DNA from: Pseudomonas frederiksbergensis
Lineage (GTDB): Bacteria > Pseudomonadota > Gammaproteobacteria > Pseudomonadales > Pseudomonadaceae
NCBI RefSeq assembly: GCF_003732275.1
Contig: NZ_MOBM01000010.1
Coordinates: 115,284 to 179,283 of the forward strand
Direction of reading: 5' to 3'
Length of the DNA: 64,000 bases
Part shown: one piece after another, positions 55,764 through 63,942 of the stretch
Position numbering within the stretch: the first letter of the stretch is position 1
Layout: each line of letters starts with the position of its first letter
The notes under the pieces: generated by a model
Databases searched by the model: none
What the model was told of the DNA's origin: nothing
What the model saw: only the letters and a program-made list of their open reading frames with translations
Position numbers and translations under genes: made by a program

Positions 55764-56474
55764 CTAAACTTCAGATATAGTGACATGCCTGTTTCTCCAC
55801 GCGATAGCTTGCGTCATTCCTTCAGGAGTGCAAAGTTCTCGACGCTCTGCACCTTGCTTTTGCTGATAGGGAGTTGTATGTAGAATTCCTAGTTTTCTAA
55901 GTTCTAAGATATCCTTTGACGGCATGTTCAGGCGCAGGCCAGCAGTCTGAAAATTTACAAGACCTTCTCTGGGGGGAAGGGCTTGTGTGAAGCCCAATTC
56001 ATGTTTATCCAGGCGTATTCGAAGATCCTCTGTTAAGTGTTTACGCTGATAGACCAATAGACGGTTAGCGTAAAGAGTGGTGCGAACTGTTATTGGAATG
56101 AGTCCGGCTAGCATTTGTTTTAGAGGGCGACCATTGAGCCCGCTTCTACGAACTAATTCTGAGCGGAGTACATATTTATCGTTGAAGTCCTTAATCAAGT
56201 GTGCGGCCGTAACTAATCCTAATGGCCAGTGCGTTTTGAAGCCTTTTAATAGTCCCGTATTTATCAGTCTCCTCACGGTTCGCGTATTGGTCTGAAGAAG
56301 GTCTGCTGCCATCTGTAATCCAATGTGTTCAAAATTTTCAATGGGCTCGCAAGGCTCATCTTGTTTTTCCCATAGCAGATTTTCTTTGGTGTACAGAGAT
56401 TTGCATAGTTCTGGGCATTTATATTTTGTCTTGTCTTGCCTTGTATTGATACTGGTGACGGTTGTGATAAGCAC
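55764..56474 (-). CDS. Central fragment of the tniQ/tnsD-family gene
   Basis: A 236-residue frame starting with GTG inside the overlapping 3' end of the TniQ frame. The first 15 or so residues are probably not original. Then YKCPELCKSLYTKENLLWEKQDEP and three helix-turn-helix-like units follow: GLQMAADLLQTNTRTVRRLI, RSELVRRSGLNGRPLKQML and LNMPSKDILELRKLGIL. The MerR-like first unit suggests DNA reading, as expected of a target-site selector. Confidence 0.6.
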   Translation of the reverse strand: MLITTVTSINTRQDKTKYKCPELCKSLYTKENLLWEKQDEPCEPIENFEHIGLQMAADLLQTNTRTVRRLINTGLLKGFKTHWPLGLVTAAHLIKDFNDKYVLRSELVRRSGLNGRPLKQMLAGLIPITVRTTLYANRLLVYQRKHLTEDLRIRLDKHELGFTQALPPREGLVNFQTAGLRLNMPSKDILELRKLGILHTTPYQQKQGAERRELCTPEGMTQAIAWRNRHVTISEV

Positions 56475-57415
56475 TGACTATGATTGATTGAATGAAGTTC
56501 GTAGCCTTGGCAGTTAAATACAAGCTGCAGCTCTTCGTTATTAAATTGAAGCTCTCCACAACGGCAAGCCGCGGAATGACTTTGAGGTTTTGATTGAGAA
56601 GCGCTGAATAAGTACTCTAAAGCATATTCGCTGAGGGTAGGCTCTGGACTCAGCAAAAACGGAGCCAATATTGCCCGCCTGTGAAGGCTCAGAAACTGAT
56701 CCTGGATTTTCTCTATTTCTCTGAAAAAAAATGATTTGTTACGTGTGGCAATGCGTGCGCAGCTTTCTAATATGGCTGATCGATCAATAATGTCGTGAGC
56801 AAAGCTCATAGCAGACAATGCTGCGATTAGAAGTGAGAAAAATTTCTGATTTTTTTCCTCGAGGGCAGTGCTCATGAGTTTAGATGTGCTTGTGTTGAAC
56901 AGGGTTTTTGGTGCTTGGCGCAGATCGAATCCACATGGGCAAATATAATTATTTAGGGCCAGCCAGTCGAATTTTACCCCACACTCAGGGCATCGATAAA
57001 TGAACTGTTCACCGTGTATGGAGCATATGTCGCAAAAAGAAAGTGAGTGTAAGCGGTGAAGGTGTCCGTCTCGCGCGCAAGACGGGCACAAGGCAAGCTC
57101 GGATCGTAGGAGTACCGACGGAAAAATCAGGCCGCCAATCTCGACACGTAATAAGTCGTCGCCGCGATTTGTTCTATGAAAGCATTCTCGAATGTCAGCT
57201 TTTTCACGTATGGAGAATCCAGAATGATTGGTTAAAAGCTCGCAAGGAGGGTGGCCTTCCCACAGTCCATTGATCATTTTTCGGTACTGATTTTTCTGAT
57301 AAGCGTCTCTAAGCAAGTGCTTGGTCGATATGCCATTGCCGGCTGCGCATCGGAAAATTAATGATAATGCGCTTTCTTGAGGTCTTGGCAGTGGGTAATA
57401 GGTAAGGGCTGTCAT
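56273..57415 (-). CDS. tniQ: TniQ/TnsD family protein, N-terminal part (frameshifted)
   Basis: A 380-residue frame. The TniQ start is TYYPLPRPQESALSLIFRCAAGNG. Zinc-binding Cys/His clusters are at about residues 110-155 (LCPSCARDGHLHRLHSLSFCDICSIHG ... YRCPECG ... CPCGFDL). After about residue 328 the sequence (NINAQNYANLCTPKKICYG) is out-of-frame tail caused by the 5-bp duplication. TniQ/TnsD proteins choose the insertion site and recruit TnsC. Its ATG overlaps the tnsC stop by four bases. Confidence 0.75.
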   Translation of the reverse strand: MTALTYYPLPRPQESALSLIFRCAAGNGISTKHLLRDAYQKNQYRKMINGLWEGHPPCELLTNHSGFSIREKADIRECFHRTNRGDDLLRVEIGGLIFPSVLLRSELALCPSCARDGHLHRLHSLSFCDICSIHGEQFIYRCPECGVKFDWLALNNYICPCGFDLRQAPKTLFNTSTSKLMSTALEEKNQKFFSLLIAALSAMSFAHDIIDRSAILESCARIATRNKSFFFREIEKIQDQFLSLHRRAILAPFLLSPEPTLSEYALEYLFSASQSKPQSHSAACRCGELQFNNEELQLVFNCQGYELHSINHSQCLSQPSPVSIQGKTRQNINAQNYANLCTPKKICYGKNKMSLASPLKILNTLDYRWQQTFFRPIREP

Positions 57416-58368
57416 CCTTTTTTCCTCTTTTTCGAGGTTTCCGCAATTATTTTTTTGAGCTCGCTGGCCGGCATCTCAAATGAATTTTTCCCCGTTAGGC
57501 GCGCAGCTATTTTGATCCGTCGCCATCCGATAATTAAATCTTCGGTCAAGAATGTTTGGTCGTTACGACTTAGGGCGTTCAGTAGTGACTCTTTGATGAT
57601 ACTAAACAGGCCCCGAAAATTGCCGCCCGTCGCTGCGTAGAATGCGAGTATCATTTTTTCATCAGTCATGGGTGGCGCTACAGAAAATCCCATCTCGGAT
57701 GTGAAGTAATTGGCATAGACTCTAAGTATTTTACGGAAAATGTTCCAATCATCTTGTGTCTTTAGAGAAAAAGGGTGTAAGTAGGCGCGGTAAGGGAAGC
57801 GATCTGCTAATGCGCTATGCGTGTCGAGAGATCCTTCGATATTGAATTCCCCAACCAACAGGATGGCACGCTGAAATGAGTCACTTAGTACTTTAGCGAA
57901 GTCAGCGGCAAGCTTTATCGCTTTCGCCGTTTCCGTTCTATAAAGGTGCGGCCACTCATCCAAAATCAATAGTTGAGTTTGGCACTTGTCTAGCTTGCTA
58001 AAGAGGCAAGCCTCCAGCGCTTCTTGGTTTTGCCATGGCCTATAGGCGCCAAACTCCCTGAGCATTCTAGTCATCAACGATTTTACTGTTGCGTCATTAG
58101 GGACCCGGCAATAGGCTACTGGCATAATCAGTTGCTCATCCCCGTTGACTCTCATGAAGCTGGCGGCTGGGTACTCGGATATTAGCTGAGAGCAGATTCG
58201 GCTTTTGCCAGTGCCGGAATCGCCTAACAAGATTGCTCCGCTGCTATCCCCAATTACGCCGGCCGACTCGATGGCCCGATGAATCGTGTCAAGAGCATTG
58301 GAATATTCGGGGTGAAGAATAGTGAGTGTGGCCAGTCGCCTGATTTTAACTTTTTGTTCCGGACTCAT
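57412..58368 (-). CDS. tnsC: TnsC/TniB-family AAA+ transposition ATPase
   Basis: A 318-residue AAA+ protein. Walker A is GDSGTGKS at residues 49-56. Walker B is LLILDEWPHLY at about 133-143, with the catalytic DE. A later NFRGLFSIIKESLLNAL matches the sensor II region. It links the target selector to the transposase and confers target immunity in Tn7. The size is nearer TniB (about 300) than Tn7 TnsC (555). It overlaps tnsB by 23 bp. Confidence 0.88.
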   Translation of the reverse strand: MSPEQKVKIRRLATLTILHPEYSNALDTIHRAIESAGVIGDSSGAILLGDSGTGKSRICSQLISEYPAASFMRVNGDEQLIMPVAYCRVPNDATVKSLMTRMLREFGAYRPWQNQEALEACLFSKLDKCQTQLLILDEWPHLYRTETAKAIKLAADFAKVLSDSFQRAILLVGEFNIEGSLDTHSALADRFPYRAYLHPFSLKTQDDWNIFRKILRVYANYFTSEMGFSVAPPMTDEKMILAFYAATGGNFRGLFSIIKESLLNALSRNDQTFLTEDLIIGWRRIKIAARLTGKNSFEMPASELKKIIAETSKKRKKG

Positions 58369-60229
58369 CTTCGGTTCCTCCCCTCGTAAAGAAGGCGCGG
58401 AACTCAGTTTCGTCCGGTGGTGTTACCCCTGTAATAATGTCGTCTAGCGAGGCGTTTTTAGATACAATATCCGGTTCGGGCGCAGTAGTTCTACCTTTCC
58501 AGGATTTGATTGTTTTTATATTAGCCTTCTTGCATATTTCGATATACTCATTGAGCTCATACAGCGCAATGAGGGCATCGTCGGCATTGAATGCTTTTTT
58601 CTCCGTCAACAGCCGTTTCATGACTAATTTATGGTCACTCAAAGTTAGCCCATTCTGGTATTCCGGTCGCAGCGCTGTTGCAGGATGCCAATCATCTGGG
58701 GTATCTGGGTGGGCAACCCATACTATCCCGAGATCACAAGGGTTAAAGTAAACGATTGCATTTTGCTTCGCTTTGAGTCTTTGTCGTATTTCGGGTAGTC
58801 CATCCCCAAACCAGGTCAAATTTTCGCTTGTGACTCGACCACCGCTCAGACGCAATTCCCATCGGCTAACGCATAGCGATTTAAGCTCTTCCTCAGTGTA
58901 GCGCTCGGCAGGGGGTGCCAATCGGCACAATTGCTCTTTTCTCTCGGCGGGGCTGGTATACAATGAGTCGTGCCAGGTGTTGTGGTAGATCTCTAGCCAA
59001 CTTGCGTAGCCGATGCGTAGTTGCTCTAGCGTTAGAATTGCTCGCTGGTTCGAATCATAGTCACCACGTGCATCCGGTGATTCTTTGGTGGTCCCCGGCA
59101 GATTGTTACAAAAGCCGGTGCTGACCGTTCCAAAAAATCGTTCAATTGTTGCCTTGGCATCGGGAGTACCCGCTGGTACGTAATCAGGATCGATTCCTAG
59201 TGTTTCGAAGGTGGTGATCGCCCAAGTATTCAGAATTTCTAAGCCACGATCGCCAACGACCCCCGCCATTTTTCCGTTTTTCAGGATTGCGCCGATGGTA
59301 GCGCGCATCATCTTCTCTGCACACGGTGCGCCCAGCGAAATATCCCAGCCGGAGTTCTCCCGCGTTGCAGGGACAATGTGAGCGGACAACAAAGCCCGTC
59401 CCGTGGCGCCAGTCTGCAGATCCTTGACGATGACGTTCATATTATGGGAGTCGAATATCGTGCATGAGTAGGGATCATCATCGATAAACAAAGCGCCGCT
59501 CGCTTTGTTGAGCCGTTTGGCCACTTTGGTTCCCTCGCGCTTCTCGGTCACGTAGTATCGATCTATAGCCAATACTCGACGCCTAAATGTTGCATAGGAC
59601 GGCGCTTTAAGAGCTGGCGCGCCATACTTCTGACGATCGCTGTTCTCCTTCGCCATCTGACCTTTGAGCAGCTTGTGCGCATGAGTTAGTGAGGGACGCT
59701 CGGGACGCAAGTACACCGTTTCTATGTAGTGTCTCACCAACTCTTCGGTGGGCATCTGTATACGTTTTGGCCTGGGCTTCGCTTTTTTCCTACCTAGCGC
59801 AAGTTGATTGTGATTACCAATTGTGTATCTCTGCTTCCATCGCCACACGGTCGACACGCCTGGCGGATGTTCATCACCTATGTTTTTTGCGACCTGTTCG
59901 ATCATCTTCTTTGCCGCCTCGCGCGGCAACTGACCTCCCAGTTGATTTAGACAGGCTTCGACGTACGTCTGACGGAGCCTAATCTGACATCTCTGCGCTT
60001 CTGGCATAGATATTAAACGTGCTGCGGGACTGATATCGACAGCAGCACGCTGATGTATGAACAGGTTGCCCTTGTGCTCCATGCTGGCAAAGTCGTTCCG
60101 TTCGATGAAACGACGGTACTTATGAACCAGCGAGCACATTGCGATAATGTTGTCATTGATGCTGATGACTTCATAAATCTGACCGTCAAGCTTGTACTGT
60201 GCACCCACTTTTGGATCACTGATATTCAT
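58346..60229 (-). CDS. tnsB: TnsB-family DDE transposase (Mu transposase-like)
   Basis: A 627-residue transposase. The N-terminal part has helix-turn-helix units, VSTVWRWKQRY among them. The rve catalytic core has Asp260 (CTIFDSHN), Asp327 (GVVGDRGLE) and Glu363 (KATIERFFGT), the DDE triad with normal spacing. The Mu-type C-terminal domain ends at an acidic tail (DDIITGVTPPDETEF) that likely contacts TnsC. It joins the 3' ends of the element to the target. It overlaps tnsA by 14 bp. Confidence 0.93.
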   Translation of the reverse strand: MNISDPKVGAQYKLDGQIYEVISINDNIIAMCSLVHKYRRFIERNDFASMEHKGNLFIHQRAAVDISPAARLISMPEAQRCQIRLRQTYVEACLNQLGGQLPREAAKKMIEQVAKNIGDEHPPGVSTVWRWKQRYTIGNHNQLALGRKKAKPRPKRIQMPTEELVRHYIETVYLRPERPSLTHAHKLLKGQMAKENSDRQKYGAPALKAPSYATFRRRVLAIDRYYVTEKREGTKVAKRLNKASGALFIDDDPYSCTIFDSHNMNVIVKDLQTGATGRALLSAHIVPATRENSGWDISLGAPCAEKMMRATIGAILKNGKMAGVVGDRGLEILNTWAITTFETLGIDPDYVPAGTPDAKATIERFFGTVSTGFCNNLPGTTKESPDARGDYDSNQRAILTLEQLRIGYASWLEIYHNTWHDSLYTSPAERKEQLCRLAPPAERYTEEELKSLCVSRWELRLSGGRVTSENLTWFGDGLPEIRQRLKAKQNAIVYFNPCDLGIVWVAHPDTPDDWHPATALRPEYQNGLTLSDHKLVMKRLLTEKKAFNADDALIALYELNEYIEICKKANIKTIKSWKGRTTAPEPDIVSKNASLDDIITGVTPPDETEFRAFFTRGGTEDESGTKS

Positions 60230-60857
60230 CGCAACCCCCAGACAGTGGCGTATCCAGGGTCAGACGCTGGGATAGATCAAAGATTAGAAGTCGTTCAAAC
60301 ATGGCCCGATATATGGCGCGTTCGCGAACTTCGGCAGAGTGTGTCAGAAGCTGGCGTAAGGTAATCGGGAAGCTCAGCGTTGATAGCATCCGCAAGCAGC
60401 CACCAAATTCGTCAGCCCCGACATTGAAGGAATGAAAGTATAGAAATTTTAAGTTTCTGAGCCGATCGGCTTGCCGAATGCACTTGACATCTGCGAAGTT
60501 CAGGTGGCTTCCCTGCTCTCTCAGTAATGCCTGTGCGCTACGCAGGGTGGCCCAGACTCGATCCGACAGCTCCTCAAAGTTCAGTTTGACTTCAGTATAG
60601 TAATGGTGATTTGCGTTATCGATTCGAAAGTCGGGCCAATACCGGCGCAACCGGCCGTCGACTTCGAGTTGTAACTCACCAGGTTGGCTGCAATAGCGCA
60701 CTACCATCGGATCATATTCCAAGTGCACGCAGTAATCAGCCTCGAGAACACTGTGGCAGACCACCTGAGCATGTGTTTTACGCGAAGGAAAGAATAACAA
60801 GTGTTTGCCGTAACCGTTTCTCTTGGCAACGTTGCGAACCTCGATGGGCTGGTTCAT
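60216..60857 (-). CDS. tnsA: TnsA-family endonuclease subunit
   Basis: A 213-residue nuclease. The TnsA_N domain has Glu39 (VLEADYC), Asp76 (YWPDFRI) and Glu89-Val-Lys91 (YYTEVK), the E-D-[EQ]xK restriction-enzyme-like set (Tn7 TnsA: E63, D114, Q130, K132). With TnsB it cuts the 5' ends so the element moves by cut-and-paste. TGGAG lies 7 nt upstream of the ATG. It is the first gene of the tnsABC-tniQ operon. Confidence 0.9.
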   Translation of the reverse strand: MNQPIEVRNVAKRNGYGKHLLFFPSRKTHAQVVCHSVLEADYCVHLEYDPMVVRYCSQPGELQLEVDGRLRRYWPDFRIDNANHHYYTEVKLNFEELSDRVWATLRSAQALLREQGSHLNFADVKCIRQADRLRNLKFLYFHSFNVGADEFGGCLRMLSTLSFPITLRQLLTHSAEVRERAIYRAMFERLLIFDLSQRLTLDTPLSGGCDEYQ

Positions 60858-61019
60858 TATTGAACTCCAAATGAACTGAGTGTTGCTTCATTAGGCGTTG
60901 TGAGCGCGCTTAGGGAACATCACCACTCTGGATGTTGCTCGGTCGCTCACTCCCTCTTTCCGACATGCAGTTTGTTGAATGCGCGCAGGCTAAGTTGGAG
61001 GAAACTATGCGCCGCCTCC

Positions 61020-61673
61020 CTAACGAATAGCTGACAAAGCGGAAGCGGGCGTTGGTAATTGCGGTGTTAAATCTGCGATTAATCGTCTGCTGAATGTGTT
61101 GTTGGAAATGATTGTGAGATCCGATGTGATGTTATTTAATGTACGCTTATCGAGCGAAGTTTGGTATGTATGCTGACGCAAGTAGGTACCATAAATCCAT
61201 TTGCCGCTTTTGGTCGGAGGTTTAAATTGACTGTAAACTACTTTGAAAATTATATACCGAGCCGCCACAATAGTGCTCTGCTTGTCGAGTTGCTCAGAGG
61301 TCCATTCTTGTAAGAAAGATAGATAAAAGCTTTCTATGTTAGAGAGGTGATTTGAGCATTGGCTAATTAAATCGTATTTAACATTAGTGAAATAGCCATC
61401 ACCGGATTCGTTCGGGGCGAAAATTTCTGGTGTGTAGTGATGAAGCCGGCAGTTGTCTATCAAAGTAATTGAGTGTGGCTGCGTGTTGTACTGTACCACT
61501 TGCAGATAATGTTTCAGACTGACGCAATAAGCGGATCTCAGTACTGCCTCGCATTCAATTGATCGGTCGCTTTTCAGGGGTGGGGGATTAATGATGAAGT
61601 TTTGGCACCGACGCTGACGCGGCCACTGTACTTGGCTTTCTTCGAGATTTAGCGGCTTAGATGTGATGATCAT
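61020..61673 (-). CDS. TnsA-like paralogue with lost nuclease residues
   Basis: A 217-residue protein co-directional with and 162 bp upstream of tnsA. It aligns with TnsA_N: CEAVLRSAYCVSLKHYLQVVQYNTQP opposite CHSVLEADYCVHLEYDPMVVRYCSQP, then HHYTPEIF opposite RRYWPDF and GYFTNVKYD opposite YYTEVKLN. The catalytic positions read Arg46 (for Glu), Glu83 (for Asp) and Asn97-Val-Lys99. So it is probably inactive as a nuclease. The start at 61673 follows GGAG by 8 nt; a longer frame exists upstream. A role as regulator or structural partner of TnsAB is possible. Confidence 0.7.
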   Translation of the reverse strand: MIITSKPLNLEESQVQWPRQRRCQNFIINPPPLKSDRSIECEAVLRSAYCVSLKHYLQVVQYNTQPHSITLIDNCRLHHYTPEIFAPNESGDGYFTNVKYDLISQCSNHLSNIESFYLSFLQEWTSEQLDKQSTIVAARYIIFKVVYSQFKPPTKSGKWIYGTYLRQHTYQTSLDKRTLNNITSDLTIISNNTFSRRLIADLTPQLPTPASALSAIR

Positions 61674-62076
61674 TTTGCGATCTCCACTTATGTATATATC
61701 TCGATGCATCAGAAACCTATGGAAATATTGGTACAGGAAATGTGTGTCGTCAACTGACAGGCGACAATCGGTATTTTTCCTTAAAATACAAAAGTATAGG
61801 TATGGTGATGGTGGCCAATGTTCGTGTTTTCGTACCCAATACGGGATATGGCTGGGGATGGAATGGCTATATGCGAATGCCGTCGCATATGAAGTGTTGA
61901 CACTTTTCTACGGATGATGGCACATCCTCCGGGCCTGGCTTACAACCGGCCGAACCCAGGTCTTCGGATTGAGTGTTGGCGCGAATGTAAAGTAGGAAAC
62001 CAAGGCGGGCGTTGACTTCTCACTACCTTAACCAGGCAGCAAGGACTAAGAGATCGTTAAACTTGCACCCTAGCCA
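61674..62076. other. Putative right-end region of the Tn7-like module
   Basis: About 400 bp without a supported gene. An inverted pair TGTCG...CGACA (61745-61766) resembles the TGTCG...GGCGAC motif at 55220-55236. In Tn7 the right end lies just upstream of tnsA, so this is the expected side. No clear TGT...ACA terminus pair or 5-bp target duplication could be fixed by eye. Confidence 0.35.
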
Positions 62077-62667
62077 TTATGCGTGCTGCTGTAGAAGAGA
62101 GTTTCTAAAATCTCGCGAGTATTTATGACGCTGTTCTAAGTTTTCGTGCACATGTTCGATGTCCAGCAATGTACCTGCGTGTCCCGTCGTTGAAGTAGTC
62201 TTGTTTCTTCTCGACTTTGGCTTGCGCAATCTTTAATTCCTCGGACTGTTGAGAAGTTTGGGCTAGCCCTCCTAATGCCGTTCCTTCTGGGTTTTAAGTT
62301 CTGTTTCCAGTTTGTCGATCCTGCGCTGGCAATGATCAAGAGCGCTCTGCGTTTTCGCTATTTGTAGAAGAAGTTGCTTCTTTTCAAGTGAAAATTGAGT
62401 TTGAGCCTTAATCAGCTTTTCTTCAGCTTCATCTTTAAGTTGCTCACTCAGGCCTTGAATCAGATGCACTAGTGGCTCGGAGAGTCGCTCTAACGCGCCC
62501 TTGGGTGGAGCTTCAAGTTCTTTGAGGTAGCGGGAGATAGTGGTTTTTGAGCCAGTATTGCCGAGCTCCGTGCGTACAGCCTTGATAGTGGGGTTTTTAC
62601 CGTGAGCTATCAAGGCTGTTTTCGCCTTTTGCACCATCTGCCTAGTAATGCCGTTGCGAGCCATCAC
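62077..62667 (-). pseudogene. Frameshifted kfrA-like DNA-binding protein gene
   Basis: The first 131 codons (62667-62272) encode a KfrA N-terminal DNA-binding domain (GITRQMVQKAKTALIAHGKNPTIKAVRTELG) and a coiled coil (LQIAKTQSALDHCQRRIDKLETEL). A stop then occurs. The coiled-coil reading continues in another frame (LAQTSQQSEELKIAQAKVEKK), and then in a third (LLDIEHVHENLEQRHKYSRD) to a TAA at 62077-62079. At least two frameshifts have therefore broken it. KfrA proteins are plasmid-borne autoregulators; related ones occur on mobile DNA. Confidence 0.65.
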
Positions 62668-63417
62668 TCCTCCTACGATTTTGTACTGTATTACGTTGCA
62701 TGTAATTACATGTTAAATGGTGTTAGATTAAACGCTTGTTTGTGCAGGTCATTGACGTGGGATAATTGAGCGTTATCCCGGGTGATGACCGTTCATCGTG
62801 TTGAGTGGTGCATTTTGGGTATGATTGAGGGAGCGCCAGCGATTGTTAGGAAGCTCTTGATCGCTCGTCTCACTGCTTCCAGCCGCGATAACCGCAACCT
62901 GCTTTTTTACGATTTTTCCCTATCGGTCGGTCATGTATCACGCCTGTTCGCGCACCAGACGACGGCATTCGCTACGTACAATAATACGATACAGAGAAAA
63001 AGTATGCGGGTGTCTTTTAGTGATGCGGCCAATGGCTGTTTGGCCGGTGTTTATCTGGGCGTCCGCACCGTGATGTGAGGCCAGTAAGCGGGCGATTTCT
63101 TGCAGTTTGCTATTTGTCAGTGAACGGCTTTGGGTTTTTGAGTTAATCGGGCATCCCGTGAGGTGCTCAAAGGGTTTTGATGGGACTTAAGCAAGGGGTC
63201 GTCGGTCTGATTGCTGAGATCGCGGGATCGAGAAAGGGCTTGCCGCGTTGGGAGACAATAGCGCCTTGAGTGCACACGGAATTCCGCTGGTGTCCTTTGC
63301 GTGAGACTTGCAGTATCTTGGAGTTCACTACTGCGAGCACTGTTGCCACGGCACTACAAAGGGGTGGCCGCAATGTTGTGAGCGGTCTAGTGAATCACTG
63401 AGCTCCATTTCTGGCGG
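62668..63417. other. Unassigned stretch
   Basis: About 750 bp without a gene I can support. A stem GGGATAA-N7-TTATCCC is at 62759-62779. Composition varies, which suggests remnants of more than one element. Confidence 0.4.
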
Positions 63418-63846
63418 GTGCCCCAAGATGACTGTCAGCCCTTAAAGTACGGGACCTACCAGTGGTTTGAAGAAACCTCAGAGGAGCTGCCACTCGATTC
63501 GAGTGAGATCGAGGTGCGCTTGGCCATCGCCGAGTTCGTGATTCGCCGCGTCGCTGGAACGCCCGCCGGAGAAGACATCTTCAATGGTTTGCTCAAACTC
63601 TTCGAAAACCGTTACCCCCATCACAAACTGCTCTCGCATTATTTGATCAGTCCAGGATGTTTGGTGCCGGAAACCGAGGCCGTTGCAGCCGAGGCCGCGG
63701 CAGAGGAAATCAGCCTGGGTTTCGGCGAACTGGATAAAAAACTCCGGGGTAACCTCGGCCATCCGGCTGAAAGCCTAGAGTCGTCGGGTCCGCTGGCGGG
63801 AGACTTGGTTTGCAGCTCACGCGGGCGGCATCGTCGGAAGAAGTGA
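63418..63846 (+). CDS. Unrecognised 142-residue ORF, possibly a fragment
   Basis: A 142-residue frame starting with GTG and no obvious ribosome-binding site. The frame is open for nine further codons upstream. The first 80 residues (YGTYQWFEETSEELPLDSSEIEVRLAIAEFVIRRVAG) look like real protein, and the tail is Ala/Glu-rich, then basic. It may be the 3' part of a truncated gene. No family recognised. Confidence 0.4.
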   Translation: MPQDDCQPLKYGTYQWFEETSEELPLDSSEIEVRLAIAEFVIRRVAGTPAGEDIFNGLLKLFENRYPHHKLLSHYLISPGCLVPETEAVAAEAAAEEISLGFGELDKKLRGNLGHPAESLESSGPLAGDLVCSSRGRHRRKK

Positions 63847-63942
63847 TTCCCCTGCCATCGCCAGACGCCATGATTCGATAGATGCAACTTCTGCCCCCGA
63901 GATCCGTTGCGGTCGTAACCTTTGTTTCCTGTGGGGCGTTGG

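Larger units (their letters stand above)
55296..57415 (-). pseudogene. Interrupted tniQ/tnsD-family target-selection gene
   Basis: Read as one gene, this is about 704 codons. From 57415 the frame runs through the TniQ zinc region. At 56426-56435 a tandem 5-bp unit (TTGTC twice on the plus strand, GACAA on the minus) shifts the frame; removing one copy continues the reading into KTKYKCPELCK. At 55764-55766 an in-frame TAG follows, and the same frame then stays open for 24 codons up to the TTG at 55691 and on to 55296. Tn7 TnsD is about 508 residues, so a 704-residue selector is within the range of larger TniQ/TnsD proteins. Sequencing error at the 5-bp repeat is possible, less so for the TAG. 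Confidence 0.7.

Noticed and set aside
55220..61766. CRISPR-associated transposon (CAST)
   Set aside because: The TniQ and TnsC sizes invited the idea, but no cas gene, repeat array or guide-like repeat is visible near the module.
62782..63078. 98-codon plus-strand frame right of the kfrA remnant
   Set aside because: No ribosome-binding site, no recognisable domain, and irregular composition; too weak to call.
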